Positions 54,036 through 63,369 of a stretch of DNA of 64,000 bases are shown here, in pieces. The first letter of the stretch is position 1; the number at the start of each line of letters is the position of its first letter. Location of the stretch: NCBI RefSeq assembly GCF_937863485.1, contig NZ_CALMFY010000057.1, positions 76,777 to 140,776 on the forward strand, given 5' to 3'. This stretch comes from an uncultured Nostoc sp. GTDB lineage: Bacteria > Cyanobacteriota > Cyanobacteriia > Cyanobacteriales > Nostocaceae. The position numbers and the translations under genes are program-made. Under the pieces are notes generated by a model. The model saw only the letters and a program-made list of their open reading frames with translations. It was not told the origin of the DNA and made no database searches.

Positions 54036-55913
54036 GTGGGCATGCTGGTTGGACGCTACGAAATTATTCGGGAATTGGGTGGCGGCGGCTTTGCAATTAC
54101 CTTTCTAGCAAAGGATTATCTACAACCCAGTCAGCCGTTATGTGTTGTCAAGCAATTGCGTCCTGAACATAATGAGCCTCGGATTGTGGAGTTTTTTGAA
54201 ACAGAAGCGACTGTTCTGGAAAAGTTGGGTAAATATTCCCAAATTCCTCAATTATTAGCGCATTTTAGAGAAAATAAGAACCTTTATATTGTTCAAGAGT
54301 TTATCGAAGGACATGACCTAAAGGAAGAAATCATTCCAGGTAAGCAGTTAAGTGAAGGTTATGTCACTAAGCTATTACAAGATGTTTTGGAAGTTTTGTC
54401 CTTCGTACATAATCAGCAGGTAATTCACCGCGACATCAAGCCGGAGAATTTGATGCGACGGCATCGGGATGGGAAGATTTTTCTGATTGACTTTGGGGCA
54501 GTCAAGGAACTTGGCGCTTTGATAGTAAATGTAGAAGGTAAAGTCACTTCTAGTGTGATCATAGGTACTCCTGGCTATATGCCTAATGAGCAAAAGAATG
54601 CTAAACCCATATTTGCTAGTGATATATATGCCTTGGGAGTGACGGTGATTCAAGCATTGACGGGTATTTCGGCAGTGGACTTTGAAGAGGATGCCAAAAC
54701 AGGCGAAATTCTCTGGCGTCATAAAGCACAGGTAAGCAAGCATCTAGCTAATGTGTTAACCAAGATGGTGCGTCGTCATTACAGTTTACGCTACGCTAAC
54801 GCAACCGAAGTGCTACAAGACCTTTCAAAAAAACTGCCTCCACCGCCAACACGACCACAACAACCAGTTAACTGGTCGCGGCGCAGAGTTATTCAAACTG
54901 TAGGGTTAATGGGAGCTAGTTTTAGCTTTGCAATTGTGATTGAGAAACTCTTGTTCAACAACTCTGCCCAGAAAAAAGCTTTGCCATCAACCTCATCTAT
55001 TCCCGCAAATAATATTCCAGTACCGTCCCCGAAGGAGACTCCAGCATTACCGAAGAAAAGTGTAAATCCTAAGGAATTTGCTTTAAAAACCTTCCAATTT
55101 GAAGTCATGAAGGTAGATCAGCAAGGAAACAGTACCACAATCAGTCCTGGTCAGGCAAATTTTTTTATAGAAGACCTTGGTAACAATAACACACTGGAGA
55201 TGGTAGAAATTCCTGGCGGTCAGTTTCTCATGGGTTCACCACTAACAGAAAAAGAGCGAAACTCCAATGAGGGACCGCAGCATCCTATGACCGTTAAACC
55301 TTTTTTCATGGGTAAATTTACGGTCACTCAAGAACAGTATCAAGCAGTTATGGACATCAACCCCTCTTACTTCCAAGGGGCTAAACGACCTGTCGAACAA
55401 GTAAGTTGGAATGATGCAGTCGATTTTTGTCAAAAGCTGTCGCTTATGACTAGCAAGAGTTATCGTTTACCCACCGAGGCAGAGTGGGAGTATGCAGCTC
55501 GTGCTGGAACGACTACCCCGTTCTATTTTGGTGAGACGATTACGACTAAGATAGCTAACTATAATGGCGAGTATACTTATGGGTCTGCTCCCAAAGGTGA
55601 AAATCGTCAGGAGACTGTAGATGTTGGTAGTTTACCTGCGAATGCTTTTGGTTTGTATGAGATGCATGGCAATGTTTGGGAATGGTGCCGAGACAAATAC
55701 CACAATGATTACCGTGGAATGCCTGCTGATGGAAGTGCTTGGGTAAGTGGAAATAATAATCCTTGGCTACTGCGGGGTGGTTCATGGTTCAGTCAGTCAA
55801 GCGTTTGCCGTTCATCTGCCCGTTTAGACGGAAGCAATTCGGATGTAGCGGTTTACGACTTCGGTTTTCGAGTGGTTTGCACACTTGTAAAAGCTTTTGT
55901 TGCACCCAATTAG
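54036..55913 (+). CDS. Ser/Thr protein kinase fused to a formylglycine-generating-enzyme-like domain
   Basis: A 625-residue protein. Residues 5-270 are a Hanks-type kinase: glycine loop ELGGGGFAIT, Lys in CVVKQLRPE, catalytic HRDIKPENL (Asp133), DFG (152) and the GTPGYMP activation segment. A TM helix follows (about 290-310), then a Pro/Ser-rich linker and, from residue 385, a sulfatase-modifying-factor/FGE-like domain (EIPGGQFLMGSP, LPTEAEWEYAARAGT, GLYEMHGNVWEWCRD, LLRGGSWF, FGFRVV). Typical of cyanobacterial Spk-type sensors with external C-lectin-like fold. The start is the GTG at 54036 or the ATG at 54042. A dispersed repeat appears to add residues near RYANAT. Confidence 0.9.
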   Translation: MGMLVGRYEIIRELGGGGFAITFLAKDYLQPSQPLCVVKQLRPEHNEPRIVEFFETEATVLEKLGKYSQIPQLLAHFRENKNLYIVQEFIEGHDLKEEIIPGKQLSEGYVTKLLQDVLEVLSFVHNQQVIHRDIKPENLMRRHRDGKIFLIDFGAVKELGALIVNVEGKVTSSVIIGTPGYMPNEQKNAKPIFASDIYALGVTVIQALTGISAVDFEEDAKTGEILWRHKAQVSKHLANVLTKMVRRHYSLRYANATEVLQDLSKKLPPPPTRPQQPVNWSRRRVIQTVGLMGASFSFAIVIEKLLFNNSAQKKALPSTSSIPANNIPVPSPKETPALPKKSVNPKEFALKTFQFEVMKVDQQGNSTTISPGQANFFIEDLGNNNTLEMVEIPGGQFLMGSPLTEKERNSNEGPQHPMTVKPFFMGKFTVTQEQYQAVMDINPSYFQGAKRPVEQVSWNDAVDFCQKLSLMTSKSYRLPTEAEWEYAARAGTTTPFYFGETITTKIANYNGEYTYGSAPKGENRQETVDVGSLPANAFGLYEMHGNVWEWCRDKYHNDYRGMPADGSAWVSGNNNPWLLRGGSWFSQSSVCRSSARLDGSNSDVAVYDFGFRVVCTLVKAFVAPN

Positions 55914-55964
55914 CAAAGGAACCTCAAACCCCTCACAGACTGGCATTTCAACTAAAGTTAGCTA

Positions 55965-56153
55965 TTATGGTTCAAATATAGGTGCAGCTTCAATTTCTTC
56001 AGCCAAAGGAAACTCATTAACAAGATTAGCGATCGCCCTAATTCTCTCAAAATTTGCCACCACACCATCACGATACTCATCTCTTAACTCCAAATCCAAC
56101 AACAACGCCATTTGATCAACATACTCACCCACATCAAACCCTTCTCTTCTCAT
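55965..56153 (-). CDS. AtzG-like small subunit (DUF4089)
   Basis: A 62-residue protein with the DUF4089 pattern VGEYVDQMALLLDLELRDEYRDGVVAN and FERIRAIANLVNEFPLAEE...PIFEP (given in parts). In bacteria with AtzE, this protein (AtzG) forms a tight heterotetramer with the amidase, much as GatC does with GatA. Here it reads on the same strand as the AtzE-like gene (52482-53882), about 2 kb upstream of it, with the kinase gene lying between in the opposite direction. The ATG at 56153 follows a weak AGAG site. Confidence 0.72.
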   Translation of the reverse strand: MRREGFDVGEYVDQMALLLDLELRDEYRDGVVANFERIRAIANLVNEFPLAEEIEAAPIFEP

Positions 56154-56250
56154 CTCTCTGCGTCCTTTGCGCCTCTGCGGTAGCCTGCGGCAAGCCGAAG
56201 CGTCTACGTTATTCTAAACTTATAACTTCTTGCGCCAACTCAAATAAATA

Positions 56251-56541
56251 ATGCGATTAATCTTATACAGTAAACCCGGCTGTCATTTATGTGAAGGCTT
56301 GCAAGAAAAGCTAAAACAAATCCAAAATCTCAGTTTCGAGTTGGAAGTTAGGGATATTACGACTCGTGAAGATTGGTTTGCTGCGTATCAGTATGAGGTG
56401 CCAGTACTTTATTTATCGAACCGCCAAGTCGCCAAGGACGCAGAGGAAGAAAAGGAGAGTGAGAAACTATTGCCGCGTCCTTCTCCTCGTGCTAATGTGC
56501 AGCAGTTGGAGCAAATGTTGCGTAAGTATTTAGCCAATTAG
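56251..56541 (+). CDS. glutaredoxin-like protein (DUF836 type)
   Basis: A 96-residue thioredoxin-fold protein, with the redox motif CHLC (11-14), the cis-Pro in VPVLYL and the ending LLPRPSPRANVQQLEQML usual in cyanobacterial members. Between them RQVAKDAEEEKESE looks like translated dispersed-repeat DNA (CGCCAAGGACGCAGAGGAAG), an in-frame insertion of about ten residues. Fifty-three bases upstream of murE and probably co-transcribed with it. Likely thiol-disulfide exchange; partner unknown. Confidence 0.85.
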   Translation: MRLILYSKPGCHLCEGLQEKLKQIQNLSFELEVRDITTREDWFAAYQYEVPVLYLSNRQVAKDAEEEKESEKLLPRPSPRANVQQLEQMLRKYLAN

Positions 56542-56594
56542 AAAAAAATAATGCAGAATAAGCCCAAGATTAAGAATGTGACGAGGTTCACAAG

Positions 56595-58094
56595 ATGAAA
56601 TTGCGGGAATTACTAACAGCGGTAGATAGTGTTGAGCAATTGCCTAGCCATCCGATGGAGGATGTGGAAGTTAGGGGTTTGAAGACGAATTCCCATGCTT
56701 GTATTGTGGGAGATTTGTTTATTGGGATGCCAGGAGGACGGGTTGATGGTGGGGATTTTTGGCAAAGTGCGATCGCATCAGGGGCTGTAGCAGCTATCGT
56801 CTCACCGGAAGCTGCACAGAAAAATCCTCCCACAAATCAGGCTGTGGTCATCAGTGCAAGTAACATAACTCAAGCTTGTGCCCAGATAGCCAGTGCTTTT
56901 TACGGTTATCCGGGGCAAAAACTCAAGCTGGTGGGTGTAACTGGTACAAATGGCAAAACTACAACTACTCATCTAATCGAATTTCTGCTCAACAAAGCTA
57001 ATCTAGCTACAGCTTTGATGGGAACTCTCTACACTCGTTGGGCAGGTTTTGAGCAAACTGCTGCCTACACTACGCCCTTTGCAGTGGAACTGCAACAGCA
57101 GCTAAGAGAAGCTATAAATGCTGGTAGTGAGTTCGGGGTAATGGAAGTAAGTTCCCACGCTTTGGCCCAAGGTAGAGTGTTAGGTTGTCAATTTGAGGTG
57201 GCAGTGTTCAGTAATCTTACTCAAGACCATCTCGACTATCACAGCGACATGGAAGATTACTTTGCTGCCAAAGCGTTGTTGTTTAGCCCTGATTATCTCA
57301 AGGGACGCGCAATAATTAATGCTGATGATTCCTACGGGAAGCGGTTAATTGCCTCGTTGGATTCCGAACGGGTTTGGAGTTACAGTGTCAACGACAACAG
57401 CGCTGATTTATGGATGAGTGATTTAAGTTACCAACCGAATGGTGTCAATGGTACATTACATACACCAAAAGGTGACGTGGCTTTTCGATCGCCCCTAGTT
57501 GGTCAATATAATTTAGAAAATCTTCTAGCAGCCGCAGGAGCAGTTTTACACTTAGGGCTAGATTTGCAGTTACTCGGATCTGTGATCCCTGATTTCCCCG
57601 GAGTCCCCGGACGGATGGAACGGGTAGAGATTAGTGCTGACCAAGATATTAGCGTGATTGTGGATTATGCTCACACACCTGATAGTTTGGAAAATTTGCT
57701 GAAAGCGGCACGTCCGTTTATACCTGGTAAGGTGATTTGCGTGTTTGGTTGTGGCGGCGATCGCGATCGCACTAAGCGCCCAAAAATGGGTAAAATTGCT
57801 GCTGAATTAGCAGACGTAGCTGTGGTGACATCGGATAATCCCCGGACTGAAGACCCAGAACGGATTTTGAAAGATGTTTTGGCGGGAATTGCTGATACAG
57901 TGCAGCCAACTGTAATTTGCGATCGAGCGATCGCAATTCGTACCGCGATTTTACAAGCACAACCCGGTGATGGAGTATTGCTTGCTGGTAAAGGTCATGA
58001 AGACTATCAAATTCTCGGTACTGAGAAAATCCATTTTGATGACCGAGAACACGCACGTGACGCTTTACACCAAAGACTGAACATACAAGCCTAA
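56595..58094 (+). CDS. murE: UDP-N-acetylmuramoyl-L-alanyl-D-glutamate--2,6-diaminopimelate ligase
   Basis: A 499-residue cytosolic Mur ligase that adds the third residue of the peptidoglycan stem peptide using ATP. The ATP loop GTNGKTTTTH begins near residue 117; HDL-type and KGRAIINADD central blocks, the carbamylated-Lys region and the DNPRTEDP motif near residue 414, which marks meso-diaminopimelate specificity, are all present. Length is standard. The glutaredoxin-like gene lies upstream; a palindrome follows. Confidence 0.96.
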   Translation: MKLRELLTAVDSVEQLPSHPMEDVEVRGLKTNSHACIVGDLFIGMPGGRVDGGDFWQSAIASGAVAAIVSPEAAQKNPPTNQAVVISASNITQACAQIASAFYGYPGQKLKLVGVTGTNGKTTTTHLIEFLLNKANLATALMGTLYTRWAGFEQTAAYTTPFAVELQQQLREAINAGSEFGVMEVSSHALAQGRVLGCQFEVAVFSNLTQDHLDYHSDMEDYFAAKALLFSPDYLKGRAIINADDSYGKRLIASLDSERVWSYSVNDNSADLWMSDLSYQPNGVNGTLHTPKGDVAFRSPLVGQYNLENLLAAAGAVLHLGLDLQLLGSVIPDFPGVPGRMERVEISADQDISVIVDYAHTPDSLENLLKAARPFIPGKVICVFGCGGDRDRTKRPKMGKIAAELADVAVVTSDNPRTEDPERILKDVLAGIADTVQPTVICDRAIAIRTAILQAQPGDGVLLAGKGHEDYQILGTEKIHFDDREHARDALHQRLNIQA

Positions 58095-58103
58095 TTCCAA
58101 GTA

Positions 58104-58129
58104 GGGTAGCACAGCTAGCTGTACTACCC
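58104..58129 (+). terminator. palindrome after murE
   Basis: GGGTAG-C-ACAGCT/AGCTGT-A-CTACCC forms an almost perfect 12-bp stem ten bases past the murE stop. No T-run, so termination is only probable. Confidence 0.5.
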
Positions 58130-58273
58130 GAAAAGGTGTATTCTACACAACAAAAATCCCCCATAATTCATAGTTCATGTTTCTTTCCGTGGGAATTTTG
58201 TAAAAAATGCACATATAAAGGTGAAAATCGAAGACAGAATTATTTCTTGCTTCATCCTTGTTGTGCTTGACTC

Positions 58274-59707
58274 ATGAATGTTTCTCTGGCTAAGGATCTG
58301 TCTGTTTATCAACTGGTTATGGGAGTGCAAGTGCCTCCTAAACCATTGTCCCTCAGTCCTGCGACTCTGCTATCACTGGTGAGAGCGCAAATTGACTTAC
58401 TAATTGAGCAGCAAATTGCAGCCACTTTATGGGTGAAGCTACCACCAGAAAAAATTTGGCAATCAGAATTAGCGCGTTATCAATCCTCCGTAGGTGCATC
58501 TAGTCTCATTTATACTTGCCAGATTGACGAGAGTGGGAAAGGGGGAAATGGGGGAACAGGGGAAGAAAATACCCCCTCGTCTCCTTATGATGTCCCCGTT
58601 CACCTACCACCAGATAGCCAACTGCGACGGGAAAACTTTCTGATGGTGTTATCGCCCCAGTTTTGCAGTTTAATTTTGGCTCATCGACCACTTAAAAAAC
58701 GCAAAAATCAGACATCAGGGAAGCTAAATACTAATAAAAACCAGCCGTTGCTGATTATAACTACTGTCGAGGGGAGAGTAATTCAGCAAGTATTAAATGG
58801 TATCCAACAAGCGATTACGCCAGAATCATCCCCAATACCGATTGATTTTATTTGTCCAACTGCGCCTCAAGCCGCACTGATAAATCAACTGTTTACAAAA
58901 CAACTCCTGCGACAAGATGAAATTAATCGTCAAATCATCACAGCCCGCACTACCAAGTTGCAGCAGCTAAATCAAGAACTGCACAACAAAGACCAACTCC
59001 AAGATGAATATCTGAATAATCTATGTCACGAACTGCGTACACCCCTGACGCATATGAAGACAGCACTTTCGTTATTGAATTCCCCTAATCTCAAACCCCC
59101 GCAGCGACAACGTTATTTACAGATGTTAAATACCCAGTGCGATCAGCAAAATTCCCTAATTACTGGTTTACTGGAACTGGTGCAGATAGAACGTAATTTA
59201 GAAGGGACGCCTTTAGAGTCGGTGCAGCTCTCAGAGATTGTACCTGGAGTAGTCAGTACCTACCAACCTGTAGCCCAAGAAAAAGGGATCATGCTAGCCT
59301 ACACCGTACCCACTGAACTTCCATCTATTTGGTGTGTAAGTGGTTGGCTAAGGCAGATTGTGATTAATCTGCTACACAACAGCATTAAGTTTACTCCGAA
59401 TGGAGGTCAAGTATGGGTGCGTGCCCGGATTCAAGGCGATTATGTCCAATTAGAATTCCGCGACACAGGTATCGGTATTGCCGAAAACGAAATTCCTAAA
59501 ATCTTTGACCGATTTTATCGTGTACGTACAGCAGCAACTGAAAATTATGGAGGTGCTGGGTTGGGATTAACAATTGTACAGCAATTGCTGCTGCGCTGTG
59601 GCGGATCTATTTCTGTAAAAAGTAAATTATATGAAGGTTCCACATTTACAGTGCAACTCGCAACTGTTGGCAATACCCCAAGAGCGATCGCAATAGAAAA
59701 TGAGTGA
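58274..59707 (+). CDS. sensor histidine kinase
   Basis: A 477-residue soluble histidine kinase. The N-terminal ~210 residues are an unrecognised sensory region, which includes a low-complexity insert (GKGGNGGTGEENTPSS, residues 88-103) likely derived from repeat DNA. HisKA follows with His252 in CHELRTPLTHM, then a complete HATPase: N box NLLHNSIKFTPNGG, G1 DTGIGI, F box IFDRFYR and G2 GAGLGL. No TM helices. No response regulator is adjacent. Confidence 0.9.
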   Translation: MNVSLAKDLSVYQLVMGVQVPPKPLSLSPATLLSLVRAQIDLLIEQQIAATLWVKLPPEKIWQSELARYQSSVGASSLIYTCQIDESGKGGNGGTGEENTPSSPYDVPVHLPPDSQLRRENFLMVLSPQFCSLILAHRPLKKRKNQTSGKLNTNKNQPLLIITTVEGRVIQQVLNGIQQAITPESSPIPIDFICPTAPQAALINQLFTKQLLRQDEINRQIITARTTKLQQLNQELHNKDQLQDEYLNNLCHELRTPLTHMKTALSLLNSPNLKPPQRQRYLQMLNTQCDQQNSLITGLLELVQIERNLEGTPLESVQLSEIVPGVVSTYQPVAQEKGIMLAYTVPTELPSIWCVSGWLRQIVINLLHNSIKFTPNGGQVWVRARIQGDYVQLEFRDTGIGIAENEIPKIFDRFYRVRTAATENYGGAGLGLTIVQQLLLRCGGSISVKSKLYEGSTFTVQLATVGNTPRAIAIENE

Positions 59708-59918
59708 TCAATTATGATTATTCCCTAAGTTAACTTTGTGGTGCTATCTAATTTTACCTTTATTTAAAATTAACCGAAAACAGCATCACAAACTTTGGCA
59801 TAATCTATCTGGCTCAGAAAGTTAATAAAGGGAATTAAAATTTTAAGAAAAATCTAATTAGTTAAATTGTGAATAATTAATTTTTAATTCCTTGTTTTCC
59901 CAAGCTTACTGATGATTC

Positions 59919-60587
59919 TTAGCTAGAAGTTTTTGGTAGCGCGGCAGTAATTTGGCGGAGCATCATGACTTGCCAATAAGGTACAGGAGCTAGCAATACA
60001 GTACCAGTTCCCTCAAAACTATTGACGAAAAACTCACCAGAAGTCATTGAACCTAAGAGAGATTTAGTAGCTTTTTCAACGCGATAAATTAAAGTATTTG
60101 TACGAGCTATCGCAAAATTTCCATCGACGACTAATCGGTCATTTCGTAAATTTATTACTTCTACAGGGCCTTGTGCTACCATCACCACTGTACCCCTGCC
60201 TTTGACTTTTGTTTGAAACAAGCCCTCGCCACCAACTAAGCCTGATAAAAATTTGTTTCGTTCAATTCCTACTTCTACGGTGCCATCACTAGCCCAATAA
60301 GCGCCACTATCTAAAATCCATTCACTACCGTCTAATTCTAAGATGTGATATCCCGATAAAGAAGGCTCTAAATATAATTCACCTGTACCTGTATATGTAG
60401 GACGGAAAATGTTTTCTCCTGTGGCTAGGGATTTTAAAAACCCACCTGCTGAAGGGGCTTTAGATTGCATTTGAATGTTACCACGTGTATAGTACATAGC
60501 ACCAGATTCAGTCCTGACTGTTTCGTTTTGCAAAGTTACCTTGACTAAACGTAAACTTTCTCGTTCGATTACTTCAAAACTTGCCAT
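59919..60587 (-). CDS. AIM24 family protein
   Basis: A 222-residue beta-rich protein of the AIM24/TIGR00266 family. Typical blocks: VKVTLQNETVRTESGAMYY, GLVGGEGLFQTKVKGRGTVV, GNFAIARTNTLIYRVEKATK and SGEFFVNSFEGTGTVLLAPV. The family name comes from a yeast mitochondrial protein; the bacterial role is unknown. Single gene. Confidence 0.9.
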   Translation of the reverse strand: MASFEVIERESLRLVKVTLQNETVRTESGAMYYTRGNIQMQSKAPSAGGFLKSLATGENIFRPTYTGTGELYLEPSLSGYHILELDGSEWILDSGAYWASDGTVEVGIERNKFLSGLVGGEGLFQTKVKGRGTVVMVAQGPVEVINLRNDRLVVDGNFAIARTNTLIYRVEKATKSLLGSMTSGEFFVNSFEGTGTVLLAPVPYWQVMMLRQITAALPKTSS

Positions 60588-61260
60588 AATTTTCCTTTTG
60601 ATTTTTGCAAATAATGTATGCTTGGCTCTTATAGCGGTTCTCGTTTATGTGAGGTACACGCGTAAAGCGCACGGCACTGCCGTGCCCCTACACCTCGCAA
60701 CATAATGCTGTACCGCATCTGAATGGGAACTGCTATAGCCAGAATTTACATCCATTTTTGGCATCTATTTTTACAGATGGCAAGTCAGAGAAATTTAATT
60801 ACTGTTTAATTTAACGTGAGTTCGATGGGTCTATTGTCTTCGCCTAAATTAATGTGAGTTCGACGGGTTACACCATTTCACTTTAATAATGATACAAATA
60901 CGTTGGTAGGGGCATGGCATTGCCATGCCCCTACGATAAATCTATATGTATCAGGGTTTTTGTAAATTGGTATTACATGGTGTTTGCTTAATGAGTCGAA
61001 TAAAAACCTCTAAGAGATTTTACTACGCAAAACCTTTCCCTCTTGCCCGTCGGAGAGGGAAAGACTTGAACTTTTGTTCAAGACAGGGAGAGGTTTGTCG
61101 AACTCACGTTAATTTAGAGTGAATACTTGTAATTTTAAAAAATAGTTGATGAATCTTCACCGAATTTTAGATTTTAAATATTGGATTTTGGAAAATGGAA
61201 TTGTTGGCGGAGCCTCTCGTTGAGAAGATTCAAAATCCAAAATCCAAAATTGATTGACTC
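60588..61260. other. repeat-rich intergenic region
   Basis: No gene. It holds GTGAGTTCGAYGGGT copies at about 60819 and 60851 with an inverted partner near 61097 (CGAACTCACGTTAATTTAG), a GCACGGCA-C-TGCCGTGC palindrome near 60670, and a 14-bp hairpin at 60906. ATCCAAAATCCAAAAT is near 61235. Confidence 0.5.
60906..60934. repeat. 14-bp perfect hairpin
   Basis: GTAGGGGCATGGCA and TGCCATGCCCCTAC flank one base. A dispersed palindrome of the type common in Nostoc spacers. Confidence 0.75.
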
Positions 61261-62739
61261 CTAGCTTTTAGTTCCTGACTTGTGCTTATTGCTAACTTCT
61301 AAAGGCAGGAAAATCGTCAAAACTTCCCCATAGTGTGGACGCTGGCGGACAATCAGTTTGCCCCCGATCGCCTGAAACAAATGCTTGGTTGCGGCGATAT
61401 TCAAACTAATCGTACCCGTTTCTGGTTGGAACATCAGTAATTGACCAAGTGCTTTGCGAATTGGTGGCGTTCCAGGTGTGGCAGCTTTATTAGAATCTTT
61501 GCACCTGAATTGGGGCGATAATTGTAACTTTAGTTGATCTCCAGCCGGAATAACTTGTACTTGAATATGGCTACCAGCAGGTAAGCTGCGAGTGAAATTC
61601 TCTATCAACCCACTGAGTACCTGATCCAGCATCGTGGGATTGCTTACCACTGTTGGTAGTTGCTGGGGTAAAATAACATTTAAAGTTAAGTTCCGCCGAT
61701 GCGCTGCTTGTTCCCAACGGGGAATGCTCTGTTGCAACACCTGATCTAAAGACATCGGCGTGAGTTGAGTTTTTGAAGATTTTACTGAAGCAGTAGTTTC
61801 CAGTTCTGCTGCCTTAAACAGCAACTCCATGCGGTCAATTTGCTCGGTACACTCGTGATCGATAATTTTTAAGCGATTGATCACGCTGGCATCTAAGTCT
61901 CGCCGCTTCAACAGCAGGCGAGTCATGGTGCGAATAGTTGTTAAAGGTGTGCGGACTTCGTGAGCGAAGGCTTGGAGCAATTCCACATCAGGATTTGAGG
62001 ATTGGGCATTGGGGAAAACTCTGCTCCCCTGCTCAAGAGCTTCTTCCCCAGTCCCTAGTAAAGAGTCTCTAGTCTCTTCTACTTCTGTTAATTCCTGAAG
62101 CAACAATTGGCTAAACTCAAGCACGACGCGGCAATCTGGTGCTACCGGGGAATACTGTTGGACTAATGCATCCAGGCGGGCAAAAAATTCTGGATTAGCC
62201 AGCATTACCCTTGCTCCTAGCGATCGCCAAGCTTGCTGCACTACTTCTGGCTCAAAAGAAAATGAAAAGGTTTTTTTACCGTTTTTGTGTGTCGCTAAAA
62301 CTAGCACTAATCTAAATTTATCTGTGAAAACTAAGCAAAACTGTTCTGCCCCTAGCGGATCGGCAGGTAATAAGGGAAGTACTGATTCATGGGGAGCAAT
62401 TTCTTCATTTACAGATGCGTTGGCGTAGTCCGCCGTAGGCATCGCATCTGGCATCTGAAATGGCATCAGCGCCAAGGGGTTAAATGGTTTTGCCGTAAAA
62501 GTTACTGTCTGTAAGCTTTGAGTCAGTTTTGGCTGACTAAATAAGGGCGCTGGTGCAGCTAAAACTAATCCTTGGGTTACGTTTCTTGAACCACCTGCTA
62601 AAGTATTTGATAGCAAATGTTCTGTCGCTGCGAGGCTGACACGCCACTGCCGCTCTGCTTTAGCAGGTGAACATTCAGCTACACTTGATTGATTTTCAGC
62701 CAAGATTTCGCTCAGGCTTGGCAATATCCATTCGTACAC
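61261..62739 (-). CDS. histidine-kinase-like protein with degenerate ATPase domain
   Basis: A 492-residue soluble protein. An N-terminal ~210-residue sensory region is followed by a good HisKA (His260 in AFAHEVRTPLTTIR). The C-terminal domain keeps the N-box shape (LDQVLSGLIENFTRS), but the G1 motif (DxGxG) is replaced by QLSPQF and the G2 loop reads ETGTISLNIAAT, so ATP binding is doubtful. It may be a pseudokinase or phosphotransfer partner. Residues around DAMPTADYANAS are encoded by a dispersed repeat (62417-62445). Confidence 0.85.
   Translation of the reverse strand: MYEWILPSLSEILAENQSSVAECSPAKAERQWRVSLAATEHLLSNTLAGGSRNVTQGLVLAAPAPLFSQPKLTQSLQTVTFTAKPFNPLALMPFQMPDAMPTADYANASVNEEIAPHESVLPLLPADPLGAEQFCLVFTDKFRLVLVLATHKNGKKTFSFSFEPEVVQQAWRSLGARVMLANPEFFARLDALVQQYSPVAPDCRVVLEFSQLLLQELTEVEETRDSLLGTGEEALEQGSRVFPNAQSSNPDVELLQAFAHEVRTPLTTIRTMTRLLLKRRDLDASVINRLKIIDHECTEQIDRMELLFKAAELETTASVKSSKTQLTPMSLDQVLQQSIPRWEQAAHRRNLTLNVILPQQLPTVVSNPTMLDQVLSGLIENFTRSLPAGSHIQVQVIPAGDQLKLQLSPQFRCKDSNKAATPGTPPIRKALGQLLMFQPETGTISLNIAATKHLFQAIGGKLIVRQRPHYGEVLTIFLPLEVSNKHKSGTKS
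62417..62445. repeat. 29-bp small dispersed repeat inside the histidine-kinase gene
   Basis: Diverged member of the same family as 24906-24934 and 62877-62905; kept in frame within the sensory region of the kinase. Confidence 0.65.
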
Positions 62740-62876
62740 AGGTTTTCACCCCTTAATTCAAGAGCGACTAACAGCGTCTAGGTAGACATTTCACTACTAC
62801 TTAAGAGGTTATAGCTATTTGTGTACTGATGACAGTGGTAGAACCGAACAATTCGAGCGCAATTTCCCCTCTAAGT

Positions 62877-62905
62877 GCGATGTCTACGACGGGCTACGCC
62901 TACGC
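62877..62905. repeat. 29-bp small dispersed repeat
   Basis: Identical to 24906-24934. It lies in the spacer upstream of the histidine-kinase gene. Confidence 0.8.
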
Positions 62906-62951
62906 AGTTATTTATAGGCTGTAAAACATTTGTACTTACCTTGTTACCCGA

Positions 62952-63146
62952 TCATGGCGATCGCATCTTCTGGGACTCAAGCTCATGACTTACGAAATAT
63001 CCCAGTAGTCCAGCAACTTCTTCAGCCTCTTGTTCAGCAAGATACTTAGCTATATTCAATTGCTGATTGGCACTAATGGCACCAATAGTTCCTGAGAGAG
63101 TAGCCATTCCTAGAATACCCGAAATTAATTTTTGGCTAATTTTCAT
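62952..63146 (-). CDS. small secreted or membrane hypothetical protein
   Basis: A 64-residue protein with a signal-like N-terminus (MKISQKLISGILGMATLSG...), then a short charged helix (AKYLAEQEAEEVAGLLG). No family known. The ATG lacks a clear ribosome site, but the signal-like start and charged rest look real. Confidence 0.45.
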   Translation of the reverse strand: MKISQKLISGILGMATLSGTIGAISANQQLNIAKYLAEQEAEEVAGLLGYFVSHELESQKMRSP

Positions 63147-63288
63147 TGCTTGCTTGAAACCTCAAGTGCTGGCTACTGTGCTGATTTAGTTTTAGGGAGT
63201 TTGCCCTGATTCTAAAATTCCCAGTTGTCAGCCTGTAAGCTACAGAATTAACAGCCATTAGCAAAATTTTTAATCTGGGTCTATTTTT

Positions 63289-63324
63289 GCGATGTGCCGC
63301 AGCTGTACCCGTTGTAGACATCGC
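63289..63324. repeat. palindromic dispersed repeat
   Basis: GCGATGT (63289-63295) and ACATCGC (63318-63324) flank a core with CCCGTTGTAGACATC, also seen at about 24243. Located in the leader of the SDR gene at 63370. Confidence 0.6.
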
Positions 63325-63369
63325 ATTTTTTAGTAAATTAGCAATAGACTATCTTCTTAAAGGCACTTT

